Part shown: piece by piece, positions 1 through 11,447 of the stretch | How the letters are laid out: every line of letters begins with the position of its first letter | Numbering within the stretch: the stretch's first letter is position 1 | From: Chitinophaga varians | GTDB lineage: Bacteria; Bacteroidota; Bacteroidia; Chitinophagales; Chitinophagaceae | Assembly: GCF_014529945.1 (NCBI RefSeq) | Contig: NZ_JACVFB010000003.1 | Span: 682,001 to 746,000 of the forward strand | Reading direction: 5' to 3' | DNA: 64,000 bases | Position numbers and translations under genes: made by a program | Notes under the pieces: generated by a model | Told to the model about the DNA's origin: nothing | What the model saw: the letters and a program-made list of their open reading frames with translations, nothing else | Database searches by the model: none

Positions 1-221
1 TGGGCGAGGCCGGTACCATAAAAATACACCTCATCGATCACGGTGCCGGCTGGCATCTGGGGGATCAGCTCCACCTCCATGATCTGCCGGATCTGTTCTG
101 CTGTCTGAAAATAAGGGCTCACGCCCTGGGTGTTGAAGATCCCCGGCTCGTGGTCTCCCAACAAGGCCCATTCCGTCTTTGTAGATCCGCTGTCAGCGAT
201 CAGCTTTGTTCTTGCAGCCAT
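1..221 (-). CDS. BadF/BadG-type ATPase, probable N-acetylglucosamine kinase-like protein (N-terminal part)
   Basis: Only the first 73 or so codons are inside the window; the gene continues past the left edge. Translation from the ATG at 221 begins MAARTKLIADSGSTKTEW. DSGSTKTEW is the phosphate-1 loop of the actin-like ATPase fold as found in the BadF/BadG/BcrA/BcrD family, which in Bacteroidota mostly contains amino-sugar kinases. A second recognisable stretch, VYFYGTGLA, matches the family pattern near residue 70. Substrate cannot be told from this fragment. A classical ROK kinase was considered, but the DSGSTKT loop fits BadF better. Confidence 0.75.
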   Translation of the reverse strand, partial: MAARTKLIADSGSTKTEWALLGDHEPGIFNTQGVSPYFQTAEQIRQIMEVELIPQMPAGTVIDEVYFYGTGLA

Positions 222-429
222 CCTGTAATTTATGAAATTAAAGAATCGTAAGCGTTTGCTCCTGATTTATGCTATTTTTGTCACAATTTAAACAAAAGGG
301 TTTCATAAAAACAAATGCCACCCCCGAGTTTAAGCTATGATGATGCATGCACGCAGCAGATTTCCTTCCGCCTGCGGCTTATATTACATGGTTAGATTGG
401 TCATAAATTAGCGGGATAATAATCAAATT

Positions 430-2031
430 ATGTCAAACAGGAAGCTGAATGTTTTTTTACCTCTTCTCTTTGCGGTAGTACTGGCCATCGGGATGTTCCT
501 CGGTCATAAAATGCCAGGGTCCAACACCGGCGGTACCACTGTCTTCTTCACCAAGCCCACCAAAGGACCATTGCAGGAAGTGATGGACCTCATCAAAACA
601 AAATATGTCGATACACTGGATGCCGATAAAGTACAACAGGAAGCCATTGATGGGCTGCTGAGCCACCTCGACCCGCACTCAATCTATATTCCCCCTTCTC
701 AGTTACAGGCGGTGAATGAAGACCTGGAAGGCAACTTTCAGGGCATCGGCGTGGAATTCAACATCACTGCCGATACTGTAAACATCATATCTGTGCTGAG
801 CGGCGGCCCGTCAGAAGCGGCCGGTGTACAAACAGGCGATAAAATACTGAAGGTCAACGACAGCCTCGTGGCCGGCAATGGCATCACCCCTGATAAAATC
901 CGTAAACTGCTGCGCGGTCCCGCAGGCTCCCTGGTAAACACCGTCCTGCTGCGTCAACAGAAAAAAATCCAGGTGCCTATTAAAAGAGGCATCATTCCTA
1001 TCTATAGCCTGGATGCCAGCTATATGGCCGCTCCCGGCGTTGGTTATATCAAAATCAACAAATTCTCCGCCACCACCTTCGATGAGTTCATGAAAGCCAT
1101 GCGTAAGCTGGAAAAACAGGGCATGCAAAAACTCATCATCGATGTACGCCAGAACCCCGGCGGATTCATGGACGCCGCTGTTCGTATTGCAGATGAACTG
1201 CTGGGCGACAATAAGCTGATCGTATATACCAAAGGCAAAGACTACCCACGTACCGATTATAAAACCAAACGCCCCGGCATGTTTGAACGTGGCGCCTTGG
1301 CCATCCTCACCGACGAAGGCTCCGCTTCCGCCAGTGAAATACTCGCCGGTGCTATACAGGACTGGGACCGCGGCGCTGTCATCGGCCGCCGTACCTTCGG
1401 CAAAGGCCTGGTACAGGAACAATATGATCTGGACAACGGCGGCGCGCTCCGCCTCACCGTAGCCCGGTATTATATCCCCTCCGGCAGAAGTATCCAGAAA
1501 CCTTACGGCGATGGCACCTCCTACGATGAAGATATCCTCGAACGCTACCATCACGGCGAACTGGTGAATAAAGACAGTATCAAAATCACCGACACGGTGC
1601 CGTACAAGACAGCCTCCGGACGCCGCGTATACGGCGGTGGCGGTATCACCCCTGATATCTTCGTACCGTTTGATACCTCCCGTTTCTCCCCGACGCTAAC
1701 GGCGATCTATACACGTAATACGCTGAGCAACTTCGCTTATCAGTATTATACCAGCAACAAAGAAGCCTTCAAACGTTATAAGGACGCAGATGATTTCACC
1801 AAAAGCTTCCAGACCAGCCCTGCGCTGTTCGAGGAGTTCAAAACATACGCACAGAAAGACAGTGTCCCTGGCCTGCAACACCTGAGCGGTCATGACGACA
1901 ATGAGATCAAAACCCGCCTTAAAGCCATGCTGGCCCGCCAGTTGTACCGCACGGAAGGGTTCTACGAAACGATCAATGCTACAGACCCGGTAGTGAAGAA
2001 GGCACTGGAAGAACTGAGCAAACAGAAATAA
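430..2031 (+). CDS. S41 family carboxyl-terminal processing protease (CtpA-like)
   Basis: A 533-residue periplasmic serine protease. Residues 9-24 form a signal anchor. A PDZ domain follows around residues 90-180 (GIGVEFNI, then the GPSEAAGVQTGDKIL turn), then the S41 catalytic core. The catalytic serine lies in GSASASE (Ser300 by comparison with the family) and the general-base lysine in FGKG (Lys325); the 25-residue spacing is that of the Ser/Lys dyad. The C-terminal 120 residues are family-specific. Such enzymes trim or degrade exported proteins from their C-terminus. It converges on a second, larger S41 protease at 2128-4251, with a perfect hairpin between them. Confidence 0.93.
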   Translation: MSNRKLNVFLPLLFAVVLAIGMFLGHKMPGSNTGGTTVFFTKPTKGPLQEVMDLIKTKYVDTLDADKVQQEAIDGLLSHLDPHSIYIPPSQLQAVNEDLEGNFQGIGVEFNITADTVNIISVLSGGPSEAAGVQTGDKILKVNDSLVAGNGITPDKIRKLLRGPAGSLVNTVLLRQQKKIQVPIKRGIIPIYSLDASYMAAPGVGYIKINKFSATTFDEFMKAMRKLEKQGMQKLIIDVRQNPGGFMDAAVRIADELLGDNKLIVYTKGKDYPRTDYKTKRPGMFERGALAILTDEGSASASEILAGAIQDWDRGAVIGRRTFGKGLVQEQYDLDNGGALRLTVARYYIPSGRSIQKPYGDGTSYDEDILERYHHGELVNKDSIKITDTVPYKTASGRRVYGGGGITPDIFVPFDTSRFSPTLTAIYTRNTLSNFAYQYYTSNKEAFKRYKDADDFTKSFQTSPALFEEFKTYAQKDSVPGLQHLSGHDDNEIKTRLKAMLARQLYRTEGFYETINATDPVVKKALEELSKQK

Positions 2032-2048
2032 AGAACGCATCACAGCAT

Positions 2049-2095
2049 AAAAGCGCATCGCCCGTTGATACAGTATCAACGGGCGATGCGCTTTT
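2049..2095. terminator. Bidirectional intrinsic terminator between two S41 proteases
   Basis: A perfect 22-bp inverted repeat (2049-2070 and 2074-2095) with a 3-base loop. The arms start AAAAGCGCATCG and end in a T run on either strand, so it can terminate both convergent genes. Confidence 0.85.
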
Positions 2096-2127
2096 ATGTA
2101 TATGTTCTTTTTCGCTGGATGGTCCGC

Positions 2128-4251
2128 TTAGCGGTTTGGTTTGCGTTCCATCTTCGGCAGTGACATGGCAATCAGATCATTCATCACATTCACCGCTTCA
2201 TCGAGATAGATATCTTTGGTCCTTACCTTGATCCAGTCCTTGTTACGGGCGATCTTGGAGGAATCGTTGCCGAGTTTTTCCATATCTGACCTGATGTTAA
2301 CGATACTCAGTTCTTTCACTTTATCGTTTACGGCGTCATATTTTTTCAGGGCAGCGGTATTTGTTTTCTGTTCGGCTTTAAAGGTTTGCAGGTTGAGTGA
2401 ATATGTCTCCTGCTTTTCCAGTTTCTTCAGCGTGTTCAGGTTTTCGGTGAGCAGCTTGAAAGCAGGGCTGGTAGCCATTCTTTTTTCGCTGTTCTTTTTC
2501 AGCGCTTCAGCAGGCACCGGATTGATCCAGGGGGTGAAGGAAGCGCGGGGGATTTCATCCCATACCAGCGCGTCGCTGTCTTTGCGTTCTGCCACATCGT
2601 AGTATGGGTCCGGCAGCACTACATCGGATGCCACGCCTTTCAGTTGGGTGGAGCCGCCGTTAGCCCGGTAGAATTTCTGTTGGGTAAGCTTCAGGGCGCC
2701 GAGGCTGCCACCGTCTTTTACCGGGTAGAAATCGTCGAGGTTAAACAGGCGCTGTACCGTGCCCTTACCGAAGGTCTGGCCGCTACCGATGATCACCGCA
2801 CGTTTATAGTCCTGCATAGCTGCCGCCATGATCTCAGAAGCAGATGCGCTGTATTCGTTGACCATGATAGCCAGCGGGCCGTCGTATTGCACGTTTTTAT
2901 CGCGATCGCGCAGTACCACTGCGTCGCCGCCTCTGGAGCGCACCTGTACCACGGGGCCTTCCGGAATAAACAGGCCGGCCATCTGTACTACGTCCTGGAG
3001 GGAACCGCCGCCGTTAAAGCGGAGGTCGAGGATGATACCTTCTACTTTTTCCGCTTTCAGTTTGGCCACTTCTTTGGCCACGTCTTCCGCGCTGCGGGCG
3101 CCGTTACGGTCGTTGAAGTCGGCATAAAATTCCGGCAGATAGATATAGCCGATTTTATGCTGGCCATTGATGATGGCGGATTTAGCGAATGTTTCTTCCG
3201 TTACGATTTCGTCGCGGACGATGGTAATATCTTTGGTGGTGCCGTCAACACTTTTCACCGTCAGTTTTACAGGCGTGCCTTTTTTACCACGGATCAGTTT
3301 CACCGCATCTTCTACAGGATAACCTGTGATATCAACCGGTTCTGCGTTGCCCTGGGCCACTTTCTGAATAACGTCGTTTGCTTTCAGCTGACCTTGTTTC
3401 CAGCTGGGGCTTCCGGTAACGATGCTTACCACTTTGATACGGTCGCCTTCTTCTTTCAGCTGTGCGCCGATGCCGAAGAATTTACCGGCCATTTGTTCTT
3501 CAAAGGCACGTTTTTCATCGGGTGGGAAGTAGTCGGTATGCGGGTCCATCGTGGTAGTGATGGCGTTCACGTATAAATTGAAACGGTCGTTGTCGTTTTG
3601 TCTGGTTTTCAGGCGGTCAAAGTAGCGGTCATACAGCTGTTTTACCTTCACACGGGCTTCGCTTTCCAGCTGGGCGTCGGTTTTTGTTTTGGCGCTGTCG
3701 CCGTCTTTTGCTTTTTCTCTCATCTCCTGAAGATCAGTGAGTTTTTCCAGGGTGCGATATTTCAGCACTTTGCGCCAGGCTTCCTTCCGTGCGTTTTCAT
3801 CTGCCGGGTAGTCCAGCTTTTCCGGGTCGAGGGTCACTTTCTCGTCCACGGTGAAATCGAACGGTTTGGAGAGGATTTCGGGGTAGATGGCCGCCGCTTC
3901 AGCCACCCTTTGTTTGATCAGGGTGTTGATATTGCGGAAACAGTCTACCGGCGCACCTTTCAACTCATCATCTATATGGGTGGCCAGTGGCTCCAGACGG
4001 TTAATGTCAGATTTGAGGAAAAACTTCTTCTCCACATCCAGGCTACGCACATATTTATTGAAAACTTCTCTGGAGAAGGCGTCATCAATGGCTTTGGGTT
4101 GGTAGTGCCCTTCCTTCAGCATCTGGCCTACCAGGTTCATGATGACTTCGTAACGGCCAGGGGGGTCGTCTGCATGGCCCAGCTTGTTAAAAGCCAACAC
4201 GCCGGCGGATATGCTGAGGAGCACAACCGGGATAATCACTTTCAGTCTCAT
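2128..4251 (-). CDS. Tail-specific protease (Prc-type, carboxy-terminal processing S41 peptidase)
   Basis: A 707-residue protein with an N-terminal signal segment (RLKVIIPVVLLSISAGVLA). Its layout matches the Prc/Tsp branch rather than the short CtpA branch. An N-terminal helical region spans about residues 30-240, a PDZ domain about 245-330 (FFGIGAQLKEEG, GSPSWKQGQLKANDVI), the S41 core about 330-560, and a long C-terminal helical tail follows. The catalytic motifs are YSASASEIM (serine) and TFGKGTVQ (lysine). It probably degrades or processes periplasmic proteins. It faces the other S41 gene convergently; the genes are too different in length and N-terminal architecture to be a recent duplication. 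Confidence 0.93.
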   Translation of the reverse strand: MRLKVIIPVVLLSISAGVLAFNKLGHADDPPGRYEVIMNLVGQMLKEGHYQPKAIDDAFSREVFNKYVRSLDVEKKFFLKSDINRLEPLATHIDDELKGAPVDCFRNINTLIKQRVAEAAAIYPEILSKPFDFTVDEKVTLDPEKLDYPADENARKEAWRKVLKYRTLEKLTDLQEMREKAKDGDSAKTKTDAQLESEARVKVKQLYDRYFDRLKTRQNDNDRFNLYVNAITTTMDPHTDYFPPDEKRAFEEQMAGKFFGIGAQLKEEGDRIKVVSIVTGSPSWKQGQLKANDVIQKVAQGNAEPVDITGYPVEDAVKLIRGKKGTPVKLTVKSVDGTTKDITIVRDEIVTEETFAKSAIINGQHKIGYIYLPEFYADFNDRNGARSAEDVAKEVAKLKAEKVEGIILDLRFNGGGSLQDVVQMAGLFIPEGPVVQVRSRGGDAVVLRDRDKNVQYDGPLAIMVNEYSASASEIMAAAMQDYKRAVIIGSGQTFGKGTVQRLFNLDDFYPVKDGGSLGALKLTQQKFYRANGGSTQLKGVASDVVLPDPYYDVAERKDSDALVWDEIPRASFTPWINPVPAEALKKNSEKRMATSPAFKLLTENLNTLKKLEKQETYSLNLQTFKAEQKTNTAALKKYDAVNDKVKELSIVNIRSDMEKLGNDSSKIARNKDWIKVRTKDIYLDEAVNVMNDLIAMSLPKMERKPNR

Positions 4252-4378
4252 ATGTATCTCTATTAACGTAAACGTTGTCTGATCAAATATAAAATAAAAT
4301 CGTCCGTTGCCACTTGAAATTATTTCCTTTTAACAAAAAATTGGGCCAAACGGTCGCGCGGAGGGGCAAGGGGTTCTC

Positions 4379-4556
4379 GCAGAGGCGTCACGCAAAGGCG
4401 CAAAGCAGCAAAGGCGCAAAGAAAAGAGGAAGAACATAAAGAAAGCAAAGGCACGGAGATCATATTTTTGATCTCCATGCCTTTGCTTTCTTCGCTCGCT
4501 TATGTAATTCTTTGCGTCTTTGCTGCTTTGCGCCTTTGCGTGACGCCTCTGCGTGA
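4379..4556. repeat. Family A long palindromic element, copy 1
   Basis: Outer arms 4379-4424 and 4508-4553 are complementary over 46 bases with one mismatch and contain the motif ACGCAAAGGCGCAAAG. An inner pair around 4441-4490 (GAAAGCAAAGGCA and its complement) is also nearly perfect. The element ends a few bases from the stop codon of the downstream minus-strand gene at 4559 and probably acts as its terminator. Other copies are at 17869-18042, 28054-28096 (one arm) and 32215-32306. The rest of the 4252-4558 gap is the upstream region of the prc-type gene, with no further gene. Confidence 0.85.
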
Positions 4557-4558
4557 AC

Positions 4559-5785
4559 TCAATCCTTTACCAGCTTATAAACAGCCCCTTTAAAGCCATC
4601 TTTGGTAGACATACTGGTGAGCATATAAATTTCGCCCTGCTCATCTTCTCCCCAGCTGAGAATGAAGGGGTTATCAGCGGGCCTGTTGGACAGTTCCAGA
4701 TCGGCCCGCTCCCATTTGTTGCCATTCGGCACGAGCACAAAGGCTTTTCCGTTGTAGTCGCCGAAAACATACAGGCCTTTCAGGGAAGGAATAGCGGAGC
4801 CTCTGTACACATAACCACCGGTGATGCTGATGCCCAGATCGTGGTCGTACTCGTGTATGGGAGGCGTCAGTTTGTTGCGGTCCGCGTCGGCAGGGACATT
4901 AAAATCATGATATCCTTCCATGATGCGCCAGCCATAGTTACCACCTTTGGTGATGATGTCCACTTCTTCATATTTGGCTTGTCCCACATCACCGGCGAAC
5001 AGTTTGCCGGTAGCTTTGTCAAAAGAGAAGCGCCATGGGTTACGCAGGCCATAGGCCCATATCTCTGGCTTTGCGCCGGCTGTTTTCACAAACGGATTGT
5101 CGGCCGGTACCTTATAGGGGGTACCATTCACGTCTATACGAAGTATCTTTCCCAGCACGGTGCTCAGGTCCTGCGCATTACCGATGGTACCGTGCTTATC
5201 GCCGCCACCGCCGCCATCGCCGAGACCGACGTAGAGGTATCCATCGCGGCCAAAGACCAGCTGGCCACCGTTATGGTTCGACTCCGGCTGGTTGATCTCC
5301 ATCAGTATCCTTTTAGAGGCCGGGTCGGCCACATTGGGATTGGTAGCCGATGCAGTAAACTCCACCAGCCTGCTTTTGTGGTCCAGCACCCGTTTTACCG
5401 GGTTGGGCACCGGGGCGCTGTAATACACATAGAACTTGCGGTTCTTTTTGAAATCAGGATGGAAAGCCATGCCCAGCAGGCCTCTTTCATCGTAGGCAGG
5501 ATTGACCTTTACCATATCTGAGCTGACATCCAGAAAGGGTTGTGACAACTGCGCTCCCTTCCTGTCCACAATCCATACTTTTCCTTCTTTCTGGCAGAAA
5601 AACAGCCGACCGGTACCATCGTGCGGCACGGCCATATTGACCGGGGAAATGAACTTGTCCGTTACCAGTTGCAGTCTGGCTTTTCTGGCGGGAGGCGCTG
5701 CTTTGTCCGGCTCTCCGGCCAGTGCAGCGTGGTTGAATAACAGGGGAATGAACATCCCACATAACAACCCTCGTATTTTCATCAT
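4559..5785 (-). CDS. PQQ-dependent sugar dehydrogenase (glucose/sorbosone dehydrogenase family)
   Basis: A 408-residue exported beta-propeller enzyme. The N-terminus carries a signal peptide ending near GVLAGEP-type residues (FNHAALAGEP). Family motifs run in order: NMAVPHDGTGRLFFCQKEG, GLLGMAFHPDF, NHNGGQLVFGRDGYLYVGLG, WAYGLRNPWRFSFD and GDVGQAKYEEVD. The family oxidises aldose sugars or related polyols at a PQQ cofactor in the periplasm. Many Bacteroidota members have no proven substrate, so only the family can be named. No PQQ synthesis genes are visible here. The gene is followed immediately by a family A repeat. Confidence 0.88.
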   Translation of the reverse strand: MMKIRGLLCGMFIPLLFNHAALAGEPDKAAPPARKARLQLVTDKFISPVNMAVPHDGTGRLFFCQKEGKVWIVDRKGAQLSQPFLDVSSDMVKVNPAYDERGLLGMAFHPDFKKNRKFYVYYSAPVPNPVKRVLDHKSRLVEFTASATNPNVADPASKRILMEINQPESNHNGGQLVFGRDGYLYVGLGDGGGGGDKHGTIGNAQDLSTVLGKILRIDVNGTPYKVPADNPFVKTAGAKPEIWAYGLRNPWRFSFDKATGKLFAGDVGQAKYEEVDIITKGGNYGWRIMEGYHDFNVPADADRNKLTPPIHEYDHDLGISITGGYVYRGSAIPSLKGLYVFGDYNGKAFVLVPNGNKWERADLELSNRPADNPFILSWGEDEQGEIYMLTSMSTKDGFKGAVYKLVKD

Positions 5786-5842
5786 CGTGCGGAATTTTGA
5801 TGCACTAAAAATAGCAGATTATTATCCCTCTACTGATGACTT

Positions 5843-5873
5843 TTTGCTTTTTCCCTCCTGCTTTTTACCTTAG
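5843..5873 (+). promoter_or_regulatory. Bacteroidota-type promoter for the MFS gene
   Basis: TTTG at 5843-5846, a 19-base spacer, then TACCTTAG at 5866-5873, close to the consensus TTTG-N19-TAnnTTTG. The predicted transcript starts near 5880, about 10 bases before the TTG start codon at 5891, which supports that start. Confidence 0.7.
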
Positions 5874-5890
5874 CAGTAAATTACACCCGC

Positions 5891-7150
5891 TTGGACACAA
5901 CGGCCTCTACACCCAGAAACGACCCATACGCATCGCTACGCTATCAGGAGTTCAACTATTATCTGGTCATCCGCTTTGCTTTAGTATTTGCGCTGGCCAT
6001 GCAGTTCGCCATCATCGAATGGAAAGTATATGCCTTGTCGCACGACCCTTTTTCTCTTGGGCTCATAGGCCTATCTGAAGTTATTCCTGCTGTGACACTG
6101 GCGCCTTTCGCCGGTCATCTGGTAGACAAGCGGGAAAAGCGGGGACTGTTATTGAAATGTGTGATCGCCTACCTCTTTATCAGCACCGGTCTTTTTCTGC
6201 TAACGTGGGACAAAGCCGTGGCGGGCCTCTCCACCCAATGGATATTACTCTCGATCTACTTCCTGGTATTTACCGGCGGTATTGTCCGGGCATTTGTCAG
6301 TCCTTCTAATTTCTCCCTGATGTCTTTGCTGGTGCCCCGCGCCTTATATGCCAACGCCTCTACCTGGAGCAGTTCTGCCTGGCAGATCGGCGGTGTGTTG
6401 GGACCTGCGCTGGGCGGACTCTGTATACACTGGTTCGGTGTACACTGGTCGATGTTGCTGGTGGTGGCTATTTTCCTGGCGCCGCTTTACAGCCTGATAC
6501 AGATCAAGCCCAAGCCGATTTATTATAAGGAAAAGGGAGAAACGTTCTTACAGGGACTGACCAGCGGGATGCGTTTTGTATGGCAGACCAAAGTAGTGTT
6601 GGGAGCTATGGCCCTGGATATGTTTGCCGTGCTGTTTGGCGGCGCCGTAGCCATGTTGCCGGCTTACGCCACCGATGTGCTGCATGTGGGATCGCTGGGT
6701 TATGGACTGTTGCGGTCCGCGCCGGCTGTCGGCGCGCTGATCACCATGTTTATCATCGCGCACAAACCATTGGTTAACAAGCCGGGTATTAAACTGCTCG
6801 CTGCCGTATTTGTTTTTGGGTTGACAATTATCCTCTTTGGTGTATCCACCAGCTTCTGGCTGTCTATGGCAGCCCTGCTGATCAGCGGAGCGTTGGATGG
6901 CATCAGTGTTATTATCCGTCAAACTATTCTTCAGCTGAAAACACCTGATGACATGCGTGGCCGTGTAGCCTCCGTAAGCTCTATGTTTGTAGGCTCCTCC
7001 AATGAGCTGGGTGCTTTTGAGAGCGGCTTTATGGCGCGGCAGCTGGGACTGGTCACCTCTGTGGTGTTTGGGGGTTGCGTAACGCTGGCCGTGGTGGCTA
7101 CCACCTATGTTATCAGTCCGGCCATGCGTAAGCTGGACCTCAAACCGTAG
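5891..7150 (+). CDS. MFS transporter
   Basis: A 419-residue major facilitator with about 12 hydrophobic segments. The loop after the second segment reads GHLVDKREKRG, the MFS motif A type, and it recurs in weaker form in the second half. It resembles the enterobactin exporter/DHA3 branch (MFS_3), whose members are mostly drug or siderophore exporters; the substrate is not evident. The first possible start codon is TTG at 5891, placed just downstream of a good promoter. No ATG in the same frame fits upstream. It is a single gene with no regulator beside it, converging on the YkgJ-family gene. Confidence 0.85.
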   Translation: MDTTASTPRNDPYASLRYQEFNYYLVIRFALVFALAMQFAIIEWKVYALSHDPFSLGLIGLSEVIPAVTLAPFAGHLVDKREKRGLLLKCVIAYLFISTGLFLLTWDKAVAGLSTQWILLSIYFLVFTGGIVRAFVSPSNFSLMSLLVPRALYANASTWSSSAWQIGGVLGPALGGLCIHWFGVHWSMLLVVAIFLAPLYSLIQIKPKPIYYKEKGETFLQGLTSGMRFVWQTKVVLGAMALDMFAVLFGGAVAMLPAYATDVLHVGSLGYGLLRSAPAVGALITMFIIAHKPLVNKPGIKLLAAVFVFGLTIILFGVSTSFWLSMAALLISGALDGISVIIRQTILQLKTPDDMRGRVASVSSMFVGSSNELGAFESGFMARQLGLVTSVVFGGCVTLAVVATTYVISPAMRKLDLKP

Positions 7151-7151
7151 G

Positions 7152-7244
7152 GATTTAGGGATTTTTTGATTTACGGATTTTTTGATGTCTGCGTTGTTTA
7201 TTCCCGAAATCCGTAAATCGTAAATCAAAAAATTCCTAAATCTT
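7152..7244. repeat. Inverted repeat between convergent genes
   Basis: The left part (GATTTAGGGATTTTTTGATT from 7152) is mirrored by the right part ending at 7244, with small gaps. The right arm overlaps the stop codon of the minus-strand gene at 7236. It probably ends both transcripts. Confidence 0.7.
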
Positions 7245-7730
7245 CATCTTGTCTTTCAACTTTTCAAGTATGTAGAATACAGCGGGACAGATCGTGCTGT
7301 TTTCGTAGGTGATATTGGGACGTTTAAAAAAGTCGTAGCTGTCTGTATAGGGATAATTGGCGCAGTCGCCGGGGCGTACGTCGTAGATGCTGCAGCCGTT
7401 GTCTCCCCCTAAAAACGGGCAGGGGCTAGATTTCACCACATAATCTTCATCTTTGTCAATACGCAGATAGGTATCAATAAAAGCGCCTTCTTTCATACCC
7501 AGGTATTTGGAAATCCTTTTGATATCCGGGGCTTTGAAGCGGGGGCTGATAGATTTGCAGCAGCGGGCACAGTCCATACAGTCGATATGGCTGAATGCCT
7601 CTTCATGAAGTTCCGGCAGCAGCTTCTCCACCCCTTTACCGCGGCGTGTCTGCAACTTCTGCAGGAATTGTTTGTTGGCCTTTTGTTTGTCTTTGGCCTT
7701 CTGTTCCCAGTCTTCTAAAATCTTGCTCAT
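7236..7730 (-). CDS. YkgJ family cysteine-cluster protein
   Basis: A 164-residue protein beginning MSKILEDWEQKAKDKQK. It carries two cysteine groups: DCMDCARCCKS near residue 55 and CPFLGGDNGCSIYDVRPGDC further on. This is the pattern of the YkgJ (Fe/Zn-chelating, CxxxCxxC) family, whose biochemical role is unknown. A longer frame reaches 7769, but a perfect -7 box (TATCTTTG) lies at 7736-7743, inside that extension, and Met at 7730 gives the usual family N-terminus, so I start it at 7730. Confidence 0.85.
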   Translation of the reverse strand: MSKILEDWEQKAKDKQKANKQFLQKLQTRRGKGVEKLLPELHEEAFSHIDCMDCARCCKSISPRFKAPDIKRISKYLGMKEGAFIDTYLRIDKDEDYVVKSSPCPFLGGDNGCSIYDVRPGDCANYPYTDSYDFFKRPNITYENSTICPAVFYILEKLKDKMKI

Positions 7731-7735
7731 TGGCG

Positions 7736-7764
7736 CAAAGATAAGTAAATACCTGGTGGACAAA
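7736..7764 (-). promoter_or_regulatory. Near-leaderless promoter for the YkgJ-family gene
   Basis: Read on the minus strand: TTTG (7764-7761), 17 bases, then TATCTTTG (7743-7736). Only 5 bases separate the -7 box from the ATG at 7730, so the transcript probably starts at or next to the start codon. Confidence 0.6.
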
Positions 7765-7830
7765 ATCATGACAGAAGTATGCTAACCGGTGGTATCATTT
7801 ATCACTGTTTTCCCTCTCTCCGGCCAGTGT

Positions 7831-7862
7831 TTTGGCGATTGCTTAAAATCTGCATAGCTTTG
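7831..7862 (+). promoter_or_regulatory. Promoter for gcvP
   Basis: TTTG at 7831-7834, a 20-base spacer, and TAGCTTTG at 7855-7862, a perfect TAnnTTTG -7 box. The ATG of gcvP follows at 7893. No glycine riboswitch-like structure is visible in the short leader. Confidence 0.75.
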
Positions 7863-7892
7863 CGCATTCTTTTCAAATTACCTGCTTACATC

Positions 7893-10757
<2,865 letters not shown>

Positions 10758-10771
10758 ACAGCTCATTTAAA

Positions 10772-10817
10772 GGCCATAAAAAAGCTGCTCCCTTCAGGAG
10801 CAGCTTTTTTTATGGCC
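10772..10817 (+). terminator. Intrinsic terminator of gcvP
   Basis: Stem AAAAAAGCTGCTCC with its complement, loop about 5 bases, followed by seven T. The outer GGCCAT/ATGGCC bases extend it to about 20 bp with one bulge. Confidence 0.85.
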
Positions 10818-10822
10818 CATAC

Positions 10823-10846
10823 CCCAGGACTAAAGTCCCGGGTTAC
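10823..10846. repeat. Family D palindrome, copy 1
   Basis: CCCAGGACTAAAGTCCCGGG followed by TTAC. On the minus strand it reads GTAACCCGGGACTTTAGTCC, matching the element at 52125-52146. It lies at the stop codon of the Crp/Fnr gene. It has no T run, so it is not a typical intrinsic terminator. Confidence 0.6.
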
Positions 10847-10847
10847 T

Positions 10848-11441
10848 TTATTTTCCGGCTTTGTGGTTACGAAGCTGACTGAGGAAAACGGGTGTCATGC
10901 CCAGATAGGAAGCCAGGTACTTCTGTGGTACACGGGCCGCAATGGCCGGATACCGCTCGAGGAAAGCCTCGTAACGCTCCGCTGCCGTGTGACTGATATT
11001 CTGCAGAATACGGCGGTTCTGCGCCAGATAAGCATTTTGATGCAGTATCCTGAAAAAGCGTTCAAAGGCCGGCACTTTCTGGTAAAGCGTTTGTAACGCT
11101 TCCCGCTCCAGCTGCAACACACAGGAGGGCTCCAGCGCTTCGATGCTTACCTGTGAAGGACTTTGTGTCAACAGGCTTTCAAGGTCAGTGATCCACCAGT
11201 CTTCCACCGCAAAATGCAATACATGCTCCACATCATTTCTGTCTGTGATATAGGAACGCAGGCATCCCTGTACGATAAAATACTCATAGCGGCAGATGTC
11301 GCCGGCCTGCAACAGCCACTGGCGCCGTTGCAGGCGACGGGGTTTCAGCAGGCTGATAAAATATTGCTGTTCTTCCGGTGTGAGTGGTACATGCCGGGCC
11401 ACATGTTGCAACAGTAGCCCGTATAAGTCTTGCTGGTCCAT
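10848..11441 (-). CDS. Crp/Fnr family transcriptional regulator
   Basis: A 197-residue protein with an N-terminal cyclic-nucleotide-binding-type barrel (about residues 25-115: RRQWLLQAGDICRYEYFIVQGCLR) and a short C-terminal helix-turn-helix (YLASYLGMTPVFLSQLR). It has no cysteine cluster of the Fnr type and no clear cAMP-binding arginine-serine pair, so the signal is unknown. This is the common small Bacteroidota Crp-like regulator. It starts 6 bases after the stop of the phosphodiesterase gene, so the two are probably cotranscribed. Confidence 0.85.
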   Translation of the reverse strand: MDQQDLYGLLLQHVARHVPLTPEEQQYFISLLKPRRLQRRQWLLQAGDICRYEYFIVQGCLRSYITDRNDVEHVLHFAVEDWWITDLESLLTQSPSQVSIEALEPSCVLQLEREALQTLYQKVPAFERFFRILHQNAYLAQNRRILQNISHTAAERYEAFLERYPAIAARVPQKYLASYLGMTPVFLSQLRNHKAGK

Positions 11442-11447
11442 TATTTT

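Noticed and set aside
4379..4556. CRISPR-like array
   Set aside because: The repeated units form one large palindrome with two arms and contain no regular unique spacers.
4553..5521. 322-codon plus-strand frame opposite the PQQ-type dehydrogenase
   Set aside because: Antisense frame without a domain; the minus-strand gene is complete and recognisable.
7770..7892. Glycine riboswitch upstream of gcvP
   Set aside because: The leader after the predicted promoter is only about 25 bases, too short for the aptamer.
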